Assembly (NCBI GenBank): GCA_903919615.1
Contig: CAIXIX010000521.1
Location: 1 to 64,000, forward strand
DNA length: 64,000 nt
Direction: 5' to 3'
Origin: an uncultured Chthonomonas sp.
GTDB taxonomy: Bacteria > Armatimonadota > Chthonomonadetes > Chthonomonadales > Chthonomonadaceae
Below, one piece after another: positions 51,374 to 60,135 of this stretch (positions are counted from its first letter, which is position 1; every line of letters starts with the position of its first letter). The position numbers were made by a program, and so were the translations under genes. Under the pieces are notes generated by a model. It saw nothing but the letters and a program-made list of their open reading frames with translations, did not search any database and was not told the origin of the DNA.

Positions 51374-52537
51374 TCAATCCTGTTGCGATACGGCCCTGAG
51401 CTCATCGATAATGTAAGAAATCTCAACATTCGTCATGTCGGGAAACAGAGGGAGCAAGAGCATTGAGTTGCGCGCATCTTCCGAATTGGGCAAACTTACG
51501 GGGTTGTGTTCCAGATGAGCTCCTTCCTGATGTGCATTCATTATCCCTGGCCTTGTGCTTATACCCCGGGCTAAGAGAAACTGCATCAGTGCGTTGCGAT
51601 CCATAGAAAAGTGTGGCAAAACACGTATCGCATACGACTGGAAATTAGGGGTTTCCCAACTGCGCAGCGGCAGGCATTCGATGCCATCTATGGTGGCGAT
51701 AGCCTCAGAGTAGCGTGCAGCCAGCTCTCGTCTCCTGGCAACCAATCGCGGAAGCTTTCGAAGCTGAACTCTGCCGATAGCAGCCTGAATATCCGTCATT
51801 CGATAGTTGTAACCGATCTCCGGATACTCCTCAAATACAACCTGTGTGGAGTTGTGCCGCTGCCGATCTGTCAGCGTCATCCCATGCTGGCGAAGAAGCG
51901 TGAATCTCTTAAGTAGATCCGGTTCGGACGTGGTTATCATCCCGCCTTCGCCCGTCGTCAGAACCTTTCGCGGATGAAATGAGAAGCACGCGATCAAACC
52001 ATGTGGTTTGCCAATCATCTGCCAACTGCCGTCCATCCGTATCGCCGAACCCACGGCACACGCTGCGTCTTCTATCACTGGTATCGAATGGTGCTGTGCT
52101 ATATGCAGGATTCTCGTGAGATCGCAGGGATGCCCGATCTGATGTACCGCAAGGATGGCTCGCGTTCGCGGCGAAATGGCGGCTTCAACCCGTTCCGGAT
52201 CGATATTGCAGCTGTCTCGTTCAATGTCCACAAAAACGGGTTTTGCTCCCGTATATCGTATGGCATTAGCCGTTGCTATAAAGCTGTGGCTCACCGTAAT
52301 CACTTCATCGCCATCGCCAATGCCAAGCGCAACAAGCGCCATGTGCAGCGCAGCCGTGCAGCTTGAAACGGCGCAAGCAAATGGTGCGCCGGTCATCGAT
52401 GCAAACTCGGATTCAAACGCCTCTACCTGCGGACCCTGCGTCACCCATCCAGTGAGGATGGCATCGCGGGCTGCAGCCGCTTCCTCTTCACCTAAATGTG
52501 GGCGCGCAACCGGTATCTGTTTCACGGATTGGTGCAT
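51374..52537 (-). CDS. DegT/DnrJ/EryC1 sugar aminotransferase
   Basis: This 387-residue PLP enzyme adds an amino group to a keto sugar nucleotide. It shows 'CAVSSCTAALHMAL' for the cofactor phosphate, 'IPVIEDAACAVGS' with the conserved Asp, and the PLP lysine Lys191 in FHPRKVLTTGEGG. I chose the ATG at 52537, which gives the normal family N-terminus; the frame is open to a GTG at 52576. It overlaps the epimerase gene by 16 bases. It is the second aminotransferase of the island. Confidence 0.88.
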   Translation of the reverse strand: MHQSVKQIPVARPHLGEEEAAAARDAILTGWVTQGPQVEAFESEFASMTGAPFACAVSSCTAALHMALVALGIGDGDEVITVSHSFIATANAIRYTGAKPVFVDIERDSCNIDPERVEAAISPRTRAILAVHQIGHPCDLTRILHIAQHHSIPVIEDAACAVGSAIRMDGSWQMIGKPHGLIACFSFHPRKVLTTGEGGMITTSEPDLLKRFTLLRQHGMTLTDRQRHNSTQVVFEEYPEIGYNYRMTDIQAAIGRVQLRKLPRLVARRRELAARYSEAIATIDGIECLPLRSWETPNFQSYAIRVLPHFSMDRNALMQFLLARGISTRPGIMNAHQEGAHLEHNPVSLPNSEDARNSMLLLPLFPDMTNVEISYIIDELRAVSQQD

Positions 52538-53526
52538 CCTTTGGCTGCCTTGTCTGAGAGCTCCCGCTTTCGCCACGCGACAAGTCTGCTCAGCCCTTCT
52601 TGAAGATCCACGTGTGCCGAGAAGCCGAGATCTCGTCGAGCCGCTTCGACATCCGCGAGTCGTCGCGGCACTGGGTTAACTTTGCGCGCTGGATGGTATT
52701 CCGGCACTATCCCTGAATTCCCGGATGCCGCGCAAAGAGCATCACACAGCGCCCTGAGCGAAGTCTCTTTGCCAGAGCCAATGTTGTACACGGCGTCGGT
52801 CTGTTCACCCTCCATCGCAAGTATATTTGCCCGCGCTATATCATCTGCAAAAATGAAATCCATCGTCGCGGCGCCATCACCGTGAATCTGTGGCGGGAGC
52901 CCCTGTTCAAGCCTGTCCAGCCACCGTATAAAGACTTCCGTATATGCGCCTGTAACGTCCATTCGCGGGCCATATACGTTGAAATAGCGAAGGCCAACTG
53001 AGGGCATTCCATACATCTCGTTGAAGCTTCTGGCGATGCCCTCGTTCATTGTTTTCGCCGCCCCATACATGGTGCGGTTATTGTAAGGGTGGTGGGATTC
53101 TGCAGTTGGGAAGGTTTCTGCGGCACCATAGACCGACGCCGAGGATGCGTAAACGATCTTCTTCACTCCCGCCTTAACGGCAGCTTCAAAGAGATTGAAA
53201 GTACCAGTCACTAGCACTTCGAGGCATTCGCGCGGCTGCTCGGCACAAAGAGTAATCCTGATGGCAGCCTGATGGAAAACATAGTCGCAGCCATTAATGG
53301 CAAGTTCAACATCGCTCAGGTTTCGAACATCGCCCTGTATAATCTCGATTGGCGCACCGGTGGCCAGTGCCGATTCTAGATTGGCCATGCGGCCGCGCAC
53401 GAAATTATCCAGAATTCGGATCTCGCCGACGCCTTTGTCAATCAATTGGTCGACTATGTGAGATCCAATTAGCCCGGCTCCCCCCGTCACTAAAACTCTG
53501 GAGCCATCCAGTATGCATTCAGTCAT
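52522..53526 (-). CDS. NAD-dependent sugar-nucleotide epimerase/dehydratase (SDR)
   Basis: This 334-residue extended SDR has the dinucleotide motif TGGAGLIGSH near residue 15 and the catalytic YxxxK in TMYGAAKTMNE, plus Ser in 'YASSASVYG'. The general look is that of GalE or WbpP-like 4-epimerases. It should act on an NDP-sugar in the cytoplasm, upstream of the two aminotransferases. The gene overlaps the DegT gene and lies 33 bases after the fusion gene. Confidence 0.88.
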   Translation of the reverse strand: MTECILDGSRVLVTGGAGLIGSHIVDQLIDKGVGEIRILDNFVRGRMANLESALATGAPIEIIQGDVRNLSDVELAINGCDYVFHQAAIRITLCAEQPRECLEVLVTGTFNLFEAAVKAGVKKIVYASSASVYGAAETFPTAESHHPYNNRTMYGAAKTMNEGIARSFNEMYGMPSVGLRYFNVYGPRMDVTGAYTEVFIRWLDRLEQGLPPQIHGDGAATMDFIFADDIARANILAMEGEQTDAVYNIGSGKETSLRALCDALCAASGNSGIVPEYHPARKVNPVPRRLADVEAARRDLGFSAHVDLQEGLSRLVAWRKRELSDKAAKGCTNP

Positions 53527-53559
53527 TTAACATTCCTGTTTAAGATTAAAAGTCAGCTG

Positions 53560-55215
53560 TTAATGTGCGTTCGAACAGAGATCGGATAATGCCGCGATTA
53601 CTCTGTCTTGCTCTGCATCCGTCATCTCAGCGAATAGGGGCAGCGAAAGGCAATGGTTCGCAACGTTCTCCGCCACAGGGAAATCGCCGGGCCTGTGTCC
53701 GAGATGGGCGTATGCAGGCTGAAGGTGAACGGGTATCGGATAGTGCGACGCTGTTGTGATGCCGCGTTCTGCAAGCATGCTCTTAAGCCAGTCTCGATTC
53801 TCGTGTCGAACCGAATACAGATGCCACGAGTGGCTGCAGTTTGCCGCTTCTGTCGGAAGCTTCAAAACATCTGCCGATATCATTTTGAGCGCAGTGTGGT
53901 ACCGATCAGCTCGCTCCCGGCGCTTCTCTGTCCATTGGCAGGTGTACGGCAGCTTTGCGCCAAGCACTGCTCCCTGTATCGCATCCATCCTGTAGTTGAA
54001 GCCGAGCTCTTCGTGGTGGCCGCGTTTCGGCTGTGCGTGATCCCTCAAGTTACGGACTCTAGCAGCGATGGCATCGTCATTTGTAACAATCGCACCGCCC
54101 TCGCCGCAAGCTCCCAGATTCTTACTCGGGTAGAAACTAAAGCAGCCAAGCAGCCCGATTCCCCCGGCCGGTTTTCCGCCATACAATGCGCCAGCCGCCT
54201 GTGCTGCATCTTCAATTACTGGAATGCCGCGCTCATTGGCAGCGGACAGAATGGAATCTAAATCCGCGCATTGGCCGTACAGGTGCACCGGCACGATTGC
54301 CTTTGTCCTGGAGGTAATCTTCGCTGCAATCTCACGCGGGTCGATGCAAAACGTGTCGGGATCGATGTCTGCAAACACGGGCTTTGCGCCGATATAGCTG
54401 ATAGCCCATGCGGTGGAGACAAAGGTTAGCGGCGAGGTGATAACCTCATCTCCCGGGCCAACACCGGCTGCAATCAAAGCAAGGTGCAGCGCACTCGTGC
54501 CACTGTTTACAGCAATGCATTGCCCGTTGCCAACCGAGGCGGCGAAGCTCCGCTCGAACGATGCCACGTAGGGACCAAGCACATAGGCTCCGCTGTCGAT
54601 TACGTCCGTAACTGCGGCCAGTATTTGATCGCGGAGTGCGGCGTTCTCAAGCTGCCGACGCGGTTCGGTGAGCGGCAGAGGCTTCGCATCCAATTCAGGG
54701 CGGTCGTCCGTCATATCCGTATCTACTCCATCCGTAACTCTGCTTCGAAGCAATCTGGCGGGAATGCCAGCGACTACGCTGTGCGCATCGACGTCCTTCG
54801 TTACCACGGCGCCCGCTCCAACTAATGCGCCTTCGCCGATGGTTACGCCACCGAGAATTACCGCGCCACTGCCGATCGATGCCGTCTTACACACTCGCAC
54901 TGGCAAACACTTCCAGTCATGCTCGGTTGCAAGCCGGCCGTTTATGGCTGCACGTGGATCTGTATCATTAAGAAACATCACCCCGTGCCCTACAAAAACT
55001 TCGTCTTCAATTGTAACGCCCTCGCAAATGAACGTGTGGCTGGATATTTTGCACCGAGCTCCGATGCTAACGTTCTTTTGAACCTCTACGAATGCGCCGA
55101 TTCTCGTCTCATCGCCGATAACGCAGCCATAGAGGTTAACAAACCCGAAGAGTCTAACGCCGGTTCCGAGCCTCACGTCCGCCGCAACTCGATTATAGGA
55201 AGGCAATTCTGTCAT
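53560..55215 (-). CDS. Fused hexapeptide acyltransferase and DegT aminotransferase
   Basis: This 551-residue protein joins two enzymes. Residues 1-157 form a left-handed beta-helix acyltransferase like FdtC or WbpD (repeats such as 'GDETRIGAFVEVQKNVSIGA', 'GGVTIGEGALVGAGAVVTKD'). Residues 180-551 form a DegT aminotransferase with 'VNSGTSALHLAL', 'IPVIEDAAQAAG' and PLP Lys365 in FYPSKNLGACGEGG. The two act in sequence in known pathways: a 3-keto sugar nucleotide is aminated, then N-acylated (Qui3NAc, Fuc3NAc, ManNAc3NAcA routes). No dehydratase for the first step is in the island. The ATG at 55215 lies six bases from the stop of the ABC ATPase gene. Confidence 0.87.
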   Translation of the reverse strand: MTELPSYNRVAADVRLGTGVRLFGFVNLYGCVIGDETRIGAFVEVQKNVSIGARCKISSHTFICEGVTIEDEVFVGHGVMFLNDTDPRAAINGRLATEHDWKCLPVRVCKTASIGSGAVILGGVTIGEGALVGAGAVVTKDVDAHSVVAGIPARLLRSRVTDGVDTDMTDDRPELDAKPLPLTEPRRQLENAALRDQILAAVTDVIDSGAYVLGPYVASFERSFAASVGNGQCIAVNSGTSALHLALIAAGVGPGDEVITSPLTFVSTAWAISYIGAKPVFADIDPDTFCIDPREIAAKITSRTKAIVPVHLYGQCADLDSILSAANERGIPVIEDAAQAAGALYGGKPAGGIGLLGCFSFYPSKNLGACGEGGAIVTNDDAIAARVRNLRDHAQPKRGHHEELGFNYRMDAIQGAVLGAKLPYTCQWTEKRRERADRYHTALKMISADVLKLPTEAANCSHSWHLYSVRHENRDWLKSMLAERGITTASHYPIPVHLQPAYAHLGHRPGDFPVAENVANHCLSLPLFAEMTDAEQDRVIAALSDLCSNAH

Positions 55216-55220
55216 ATGTC

Positions 55221-56456
55221 TCAGTCCGCCACAGCTCCGCTTGAGTGGTTAACCGTCTTAAGGTCGAGCATGTAAACGCCAACGGTCAGATCATAAGTGT
55301 CGGGCCGAGGGAGCACCGTGAAGGAGCATGGTTGAAACTCATCAACCAGCTTATGCACATCATTCAAAGTAAATGTTACGCCAACACGGTATTCGCCAGG
55401 AATCAGCTGGCAGCGCAGCGAAAAACGGATCGTCCCTGATGAAAATGGCGACAAATCTTTGCCCACGACCTGATACCCTACTCCAGCAATCTGGTCGTTA
55501 ACCGTATTTATGATCCACACTGCGAACCGGCCGAAGGTTACCTCGGATCGCGCCGCAATTAACACATCAAGCAGCAGATTATCGCCACTCGTTACCGTGG
55601 TGACGGGTACACCTGTAACTGAAAGCAGATCGCCAGCCACAAGGCTCAGAAGAGTCTCCTCATGTCGGAGCACGCTTCTCTCGCTGGTCGCCGATACACC
55701 TACCGATTCCCTGTACACCTGTACGGCAGCCTTTGCAGAGCCTTCGAAGGCAACCCTTCCATTCGCAAGAACCATGCCTCTATCGCAGGTCTCCTCAACC
55801 AACGTCAGGCTGTGTGAAACCAGAATAATACTGACGCCCTTCTGGCGGATTTCAGCGATTTTTTGGCGGCATTTGCCGACGAAGCGTATATCGCCGACAG
55901 AGAGGACTTCATCTACCAGCAGGATATCGGGCTCAGTGTGTATGGCCACCGAAAACCCGAGCCGGACGTACATACCGCTGCTATAGGTTTTAATTGGTGC
56001 GTCCAGAACAGCACTGTCTAGCCCGGCGAACTCTACGATGGTATCAAATTTCTCGTCGATCTCCCTGCGCGACATGCCAAGAATGGTGCCATTAACATAC
56101 ACGTTCTCCCGGCCCGTTAGCATCGGATGAAAGCCGGCGCCAACTTCAATCAACGCACCAACGCGTCCGTTCACCTCGATACACCCGGTATCCGGCATAT
56201 AGATGCCGTTAAGCATCTTTAGGATGGTGCTCTTGCCGGCTCCGTTGGAGCCAATAATGGCGAGGCATTCCCCGCGCTTCAGTTCAAGACTTACGTCGTG
56301 AACGCTCCAGAACTCATCCTTTCTTAAAGCGCTCGACGGCGCGCGCAGGCCGATTATATCCCGCGCAACATCCGTGGCAGTATAGAGAATTCCCTGTTTC
56401 AGCTTTCGGCAGAACTTCTTCGAAACAGAATCCATTTTGATCGCTATTTCGGACAC
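55221..56456 (-). CDS. Polysaccharide ABC exporter ATPase (Wzt-type)
   Basis: This 411-residue protein has an ABC ATPase domain with Walker A GSNGAGKST (69-77), signature YSSGMYVRLGFS and Walker B ILLVDEVLSVGD. From about residue 265 a Wzt-type beta-sandwich C-terminal domain follows, the kind that binds the end of the polymer. This points to export of a finished, end-modified glycan across the inner membrane. The start is GTG at 56456 with GGGAG seven bases upstream. The permease lies next to it, 58 bases upstream. Confidence 0.9.
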   Translation of the reverse strand: MSEIAIKMDSVSKKFCRKLKQGILYTATDVARDIIGLRAPSSALRKDEFWSVHDVSLELKRGECLAIIGSNGAGKSTILKMLNGIYMPDTGCIEVNGRVGALIEVGAGFHPMLTGRENVYVNGTILGMSRREIDEKFDTIVEFAGLDSAVLDAPIKTYSSGMYVRLGFSVAIHTEPDILLVDEVLSVGDIRFVGKCRQKIAEIRQKGVSIILVSHSLTLVEETCDRGMVLANGRVAFEGSAKAAVQVYRESVGVSATSERSVLRHEETLLSLVAGDLLSVTGVPVTTVTSGDNLLLDVLIAARSEVTFGRFAVWIINTVNDQIAGVGYQVVGKDLSPFSSGTIRFSLRCQLIPGEYRVGVTFTLNDVHKLVDEFQPCSFTVLPRPDTYDLTVGVYMLDLKTVNHSSGAVAD

Positions 56457-56514
56457 TAAGCCGCTCCCAACCTGTAACCAAGCAACAATATCGGTTTGCG
56501 CGTAACAGCCAGCA

Positions 56515-57417
56515 TTAGACTCGCTCCGCGATTCTAGCTTCCGTAAAGTGGAACAGCCTCCAGCCGAATAGAAACAACGCCAGACTGATTAAACAGGCTG
56601 CTCCGAGGCCGGCTGGCTGAGTAAGATATCCGCGTATAACTAGGTCCTGCGCGGCAACGATATAAGCGCTGATTGGGTTCAACAGACATGCTCTCAGCGT
56701 AAGACCAGATGCTGGCGGCGGATAAATTACCGGAGTGAGAAACATCCATATTGAAAGCAGCAGCGTTATGACCTGCCCGGCGTCCCTTACAATGCCGTTG
56801 ACCATAGAGAAGATAAAACCCAGCCCGAGGGTTAACAGGCAAAGCGGCATGAGGCAGATCGGCACAAATATAATCGTCCAATGTGGCGTGGTGCGAAACA
56901 GGACAAAGGCGATCAGCACGAGAACTGCGCGAAGAAGAAATTCGAAAATCGATTGGCCGAATGCTGCTATCACCAAGGTCTCTCTCGGAAAGTTGATCTT
57001 GGTGATCAGCGAACCAGCGCTCGCGAGGCTCTGCGTGCCTGAAGAAAAACCGCTGGCGAACAGCTGCCACACCGCCGTGTTCAGCAGCACAAAGAGGGGG
57101 TATGGCAGGCCAGTGCTTCGAACCGGCAAAATATTCGCGCGATTTAACCACGCGAAAGTCGCTGTAGAAAGAATGAGAGGAATGATGGCCCACAGATAAC
57201 CAAGCACCGATTGGCGATAGCGCACCGAGAAATCTCGTATGTAGAAACGCCAAGCAAGCTCACGTGATGAGATGATTTCGCCGACCATCTCTCGCCAGAC
57301 GGCGAGCCCACCGGGGCGCTGACTCGGTGGAACATAGATGCGCTGCGTTTTTATCTGTTTCTGGCTAATGACCTGCAAGCTCGTTTGCCCGTTCTCCAAT
57401 AACGATATTCGGCTCAT
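56515..57417 (-). CDS. Polysaccharide ABC exporter permease (Wzm-type)
   Basis: This 300-residue membrane protein belongs to the ABC-2 family of O-antigen and teichoic-acid exporters, with six membrane segments (for example 'VLGYLWAIIPLILSTATFAW', 'LFVLLNTAVWQLFASGF', 'VITLLLSIWMFLTPVIYP'). A cytoplasmic N-terminus of about 65 residues precedes them. It should form the channel with the neighbouring ATPase. The ATG overlaps the stop of the acyltransferase gene by four bases (ATGA). Confidence 0.88.
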   Translation of the reverse strand: MSRISLLENGQTSLQVISQKQIKTQRIYVPPSQRPGGLAVWREMVGEIISSRELAWRFYIRDFSVRYRQSVLGYLWAIIPLILSTATFAWLNRANILPVRSTGLPYPLFVLLNTAVWQLFASGFSSGTQSLASAGSLITKINFPRETLVIAAFGQSIFEFLLRAVLVLIAFVLFRTTPHWTIIFVPICLMPLCLLTLGLGFIFSMVNGIVRDAGQVITLLLSIWMFLTPVIYPPPASGLTLRACLLNPISAYIVAAQDLVIRGYLTQPAGLGAACLISLALFLFGWRLFHFTEARIAERV

Positions 57418-58043
57418 CTCACTCTCAAAAAACGCCCCGGGTTTCCGATAATCACTGATCTTGGGGGCACATCCTTTGTTACCACGGCGCCCATGCCAAT
57501 CAGGCTGCCGGCGCCAATCGTCACATTCTGTTTTATGGTGCAGCTCTGCCCGAGATAACAGTTCGCCTCTACATGCACCGAACCTGCAAGGTGTACACCG
57601 CTTGCCAGAATCACGCTGTCGTCGAGGCGAACATCATGATTGATAATGCAGCCGCTCAAGCAAAAGACATTTCGCCCAAGCTGTGCATTTAAGCCAACGA
57701 AGCTATGCGGATAGATGACGCACCCCGGCGAGATATCCGCCGTGCGGGAGACTACCGCCGATGGATCGATTAAACGAATGGCGCGCGTTTCCAGATTCCA
57801 GGCGGGATCAACCGCCGCATTTCGCCACTTATTATCCGGAATTACATAGGCTTGCTCGAACTCCGCATATTGCTTTGCGGAGCCGATAACAGGATAGCCA
57901 TTGTGAAATTCGCCCACCACGCCCGAATCAACCGAGATATAGCCCAGCAGATTCCAGATGGGATCAGTTCCGTTAACCCGATCAACGATCTCGGCCATTT
58001 CCCGGCTGTGAACTCCGGTACCCAGGATTAACAGGTCTTTCAA
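57414..58043 (-). CDS. NeuD-type sugar O-acyltransferase
   Basis: This 209-residue protein has the two-part layout of NeuD/PglD-type enzymes: an N-terminal Rossmann-like part (LLILGTGVHSREMAEIVDRV) and a C-terminal hexapeptide beta-helix ('GCVIYPHSFVGLNAQLGRNV', 'TIGAGSLIGMGAVVTKDVPP', ending GNPGRFLRV). It should transfer an acetyl group to an amino or hydroxyl group of an activated sugar. The start is TTG at 58043 with GGAG six bases upstream. It overlaps the permease gene by four bases. Confidence 0.87.
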   Translation of the reverse strand: MKDLLILGTGVHSREMAEIVDRVNGTDPIWNLLGYISVDSGVVGEFHNGYPVIGSAKQYAEFEQAYVIPDNKWRNAAVDPAWNLETRAIRLIDPSAVVSRTADISPGCVIYPHSFVGLNAQLGRNVFCLSGCIINHDVRLDDSVILASGVHLAGSVHVEANCYLGQSCTIKQNVTIGAGSLIGMGAVVTKDVPPRSVIIGNPGRFLRVR

Positions 58044-58091
58044 GTGGCTCTCCAGCGCGGCACAGCGTTCTTGGCCCGGTGCTGCTCATTA

Positions 58092-59087
58092 CTATTCTTT
58101 ATCGTAGTCAGCAGATCTTCGATGCGCGATCAAGCGAGAAATAAGGTTTAGCCCAGGAAGAGCCCGGCGCTGTAGCCCCCAATAGACGCGTCTGGTTCGG
58201 ATCTTTGGGTATATTCGTACCGCAAAACTTATCGCATCACGCCAGTTGTTGTCAAGTGCATCTTTTTGGTCGATCGCGACACTTGCCATTCGAATCGCTT
58301 CGGATGCGATCTTAAAGTGTGTGCGACTCATTCGCTTTTCGAGGTCGTAAATACGTTCCCCATAGTTTTCAAATGCGGTATCGAAGGCGAGGCATACCTG
58401 CTCGAGCTGTTTCAGCTTAGAGCTAAATTGGGTAGCATGCATGTTGCTGCCGTGGATACGATAGTAAGCCTGGTCAGCGTCCAGCACGCCGACATGGCTA
58501 ACAGATGCAAATCGCAGCCACATCTCAAGGTCAGCAGTATGTGGAAGTTTAGGATCGTATCCGCCAAGCTCCTTTTGCAGAGAGGTGCGAGTGATCGCTT
58601 CTGGAGAGTAGATCACATTCATTCCGGCAGCGCACCGTTGTGCAATCCACTCCTGGCCGGGTACAAGCCTATCGCCCCCGTGGCATCCCGCCTCCGGCGC
58701 CGGAGGCGTATCGCCGCTCTGCAGCTTAACGACTCTCCCATATACCATCCCCGCGGAAGGGTTCTGCTCCATAAAGGTGGCCGCGCGCTCGAGGGAGCCC
58801 GGCGTAAGCATGTCGTCGGCTGACATCAGGAGTGTCAGGTCACCAGACGACCATTCGAGACCCTCATTGTAGGTTTGGATATGGCCAATATTAGCTTCGT
58901 GGCGCCTGTATTCAATTCGGGGGTCGGAGCGTGCGAAGGAAGACGCAACGTCAGGTGTGTTATCGGAGGAACAATCGTCCAGCACGAGGACCCGAAGGTC
59001 CACGTGCTGGCTGAGTATGGAGTTAAGGCACGGCGGCAGGAAACGGGCGTAATTATAGCAGGGCACAATGATATCAACTCGTGTCAC
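58092..59087 (-). CDS. Family 2 glycosyltransferase
   Basis: This 331-residue protein has the GT-A fold of family 2: 'DIIVPCYNYARFLPPCLNSI' at the start, 'VLVLDDCSSDNTPDV' with nucleotide-binding acidic residues, 'LLMSADDMLTPGSLER' as the DxD-type motif, and 'GYDPKLPHTADLEMWLRFA' with the ED-like acid. There is no membrane segment. It should add one sugar to the growing glycan on the cytoplasmic face. The start is GTG at 59087 without a clear ribosome site. It is the first gene of the island, about 80 bases inside its right-hand repeat, and the only glycosyltransferase there. Confidence 0.88.
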   Translation of the reverse strand: MTRVDIIVPCYNYARFLPPCLNSILSQHVDLRVLVLDDCSSDNTPDVASSFARSDPRIEYRRHEANIGHIQTYNEGLEWSSGDLTLLMSADDMLTPGSLERAATFMEQNPSAGMVYGRVVKLQSGDTPPAPEAGCHGGDRLVPGQEWIAQRCAAGMNVIYSPEAITRTSLQKELGGYDPKLPHTADLEMWLRFASVSHVGVLDADQAYYRIHGSNMHATQFSSKLKQLEQVCLAFDTAFENYGERIYDLEKRMSRTHFKIASEAIRMASVAIDQKDALDNNWRDAISFAVRIYPKIRTRRVYWGLQRRALPGLNLISRLIAHRRSADYDKE

Positions 59088-59165
59088 TGTTGTCTATACA
59101 TATATTGCACAGTGTCCGTCGGCTGGGCTGGTGGATAACAGTCATCAACCGCCTTGGGGCGCATT

Positions 59166-59203
59166 TGCGTACATCTCAATCTTCCGCTCCAGATCTTCTG
59201 TTT
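59166..59203 (-). repeat. 38-base direct repeat, copy B (right island edge)
   Basis: Matches 49549-49586 with one difference (59173 against 49556). On the minus strand it encodes the last eight residues and TGA stop of the RbsC-like protein, and the TTG that overlaps this stop corresponds to the start codon used at copy A. Confidence 0.9.
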
Positions 59204-60135
59204 CGCATTCCATTAATGAGCACGGCGGCAAAGATCAGCATTCCGCGCACGACGTACTGGGTGTAGATCGGAATATCCATCAGCGTCATTCCATTAATAA
59301 TCACGCCAATAAATACGATCCCGACGAGCGTACCCCAAACGGTTCCTTCACCACCGCGCAGGCTGGTGCCTCCTATTATTACCGAGGCAATAATATCTAA
59401 TTCCCAGCCGACCGCAACGGTGGGAGTGCCGGACATGATTCTTGCGGCCAGCATCACGCCGCTAAGCGCGGCGAGCATCCCTGTAAGCGCGAGAACCGCA
59501 ATCCTCACTTTCGCAACGGGCACGCCGGCCAGCCTCGCCGCCTGCCTGTTTCCGCCCACGGCATAGACATATCTGCCAAATCGCGTTGCCTTCATCACAC
59601 ACGCGAGAACCACAAACGCCGCAAACAGCACAATAGTAGGGAATGGAATACCAAGCAGATAGCCGCCGCCAAGAAACTCGAACTTCTCCGGAAAGGGTGT
59701 TATAGGGAAACCGCCCGTAAGCATTAGCGCTGCGCCTTTTAGTCCGGTGAAAAGCGCGAGCGTGGTAATGAAGGTTGGTACGCCGAAGCGCGTGCGCATC
59801 ACTCCTGTAAATGCGCCTATCGACGCTCCAGAAACAGCCGTGACGACAATCCCGAAGGGTATCGGCAGACCGCGCTGTGTCAGCCAGGCAAGTAAACAGC
59901 CGGCAAACGCCACTGCTGCTCCGACGCTCAGATCTATCTCACCGATGATGATCACCAGTGTCATACCGAATGCGATAAGCGCCTGCATAGAGATGGAGCG
60001 CATTACATTCATCAGGTTGTTCTGCGTATTGAAGCCAGGTGCGCGCAGGCCTAGCGCCACACAAAGCGCCAGGAGAACGATCTCCATCACGTGGGCACTG
60101 ACAAATTTGTATCGCTTCTCCGAACTTGAACTCAT
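59176..60135 (-). CDS. Sugar ABC transporter permease (RbsC-type)
   Basis: This 319-residue membrane protein belongs to the BPD_transp_2 family of ribose/xylose-type permeases: 'NVMRSISMQALIAFGMTLVI' followed by 'IGEIDLSVGAAVAFAG', and the cytoplasmic loop 'YAVGGNRQAARLAGVPVAKV' that contacts the ATPase. About nine membrane helices are visible. The start overlaps the stop of the binding-protein gene by four bases. No RbsA-type ATPase follows; instead the gene ends in the 38-base repeat and the glycan island begins. Confidence 0.9.
   Translation of the reverse strand: MSSSSEKRYKFVSAHVMEIVLLALCVALGLRAPGFNTQNNLMNVMRSISMQALIAFGMTLVIIIGEIDLSVGAAVAFAGCLLAWLTQRGLPIPFGIVVTAVSGASIGAFTGVMRTRFGVPTFITTLALFTGLKGAALMLTGGFPITPFPEKFEFLGGGYLLGIPFPTIVLFAAFVVLACVMKATRFGRYVYAVGGNRQAARLAGVPVAKVRIAVLALTGMLAALSGVMLAARIMSGTPTVAVGWELDIIASVIIGGTSLRGGEGTVWGTLVGIVFIGVIINGMTLMDIPIYTQYVVRGMLIFAAVLINGMRNRRSGAED

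Larger units (their letters stand above)
49587..59165. mobile_element. Putative 9.6-kb glycan island between 38-base direct repeats
   Basis: The segment carries eight minus-strand genes for glycan synthesis and export and lies exactly between the two repeat copies. Outside it, rbsC (59.2 kb) and the exported glycosidase gene (49.56 kb) would join with an overlapping stop/start (ATTGA) if one repeat and the segment were removed. No integrase, transposase or terminal inverted repeat is visible, so the mode of insertion is unknown; homologous exchange or duplication are also possible. Confidence 0.5.

Noticed and set aside
49587-59165. Classical transposon or prophage
   Set aside because: No transposase, integrase, phage gene or terminal inverted repeat was found. 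Only the direct repeats support mobility, so I list the segment as a putative island.
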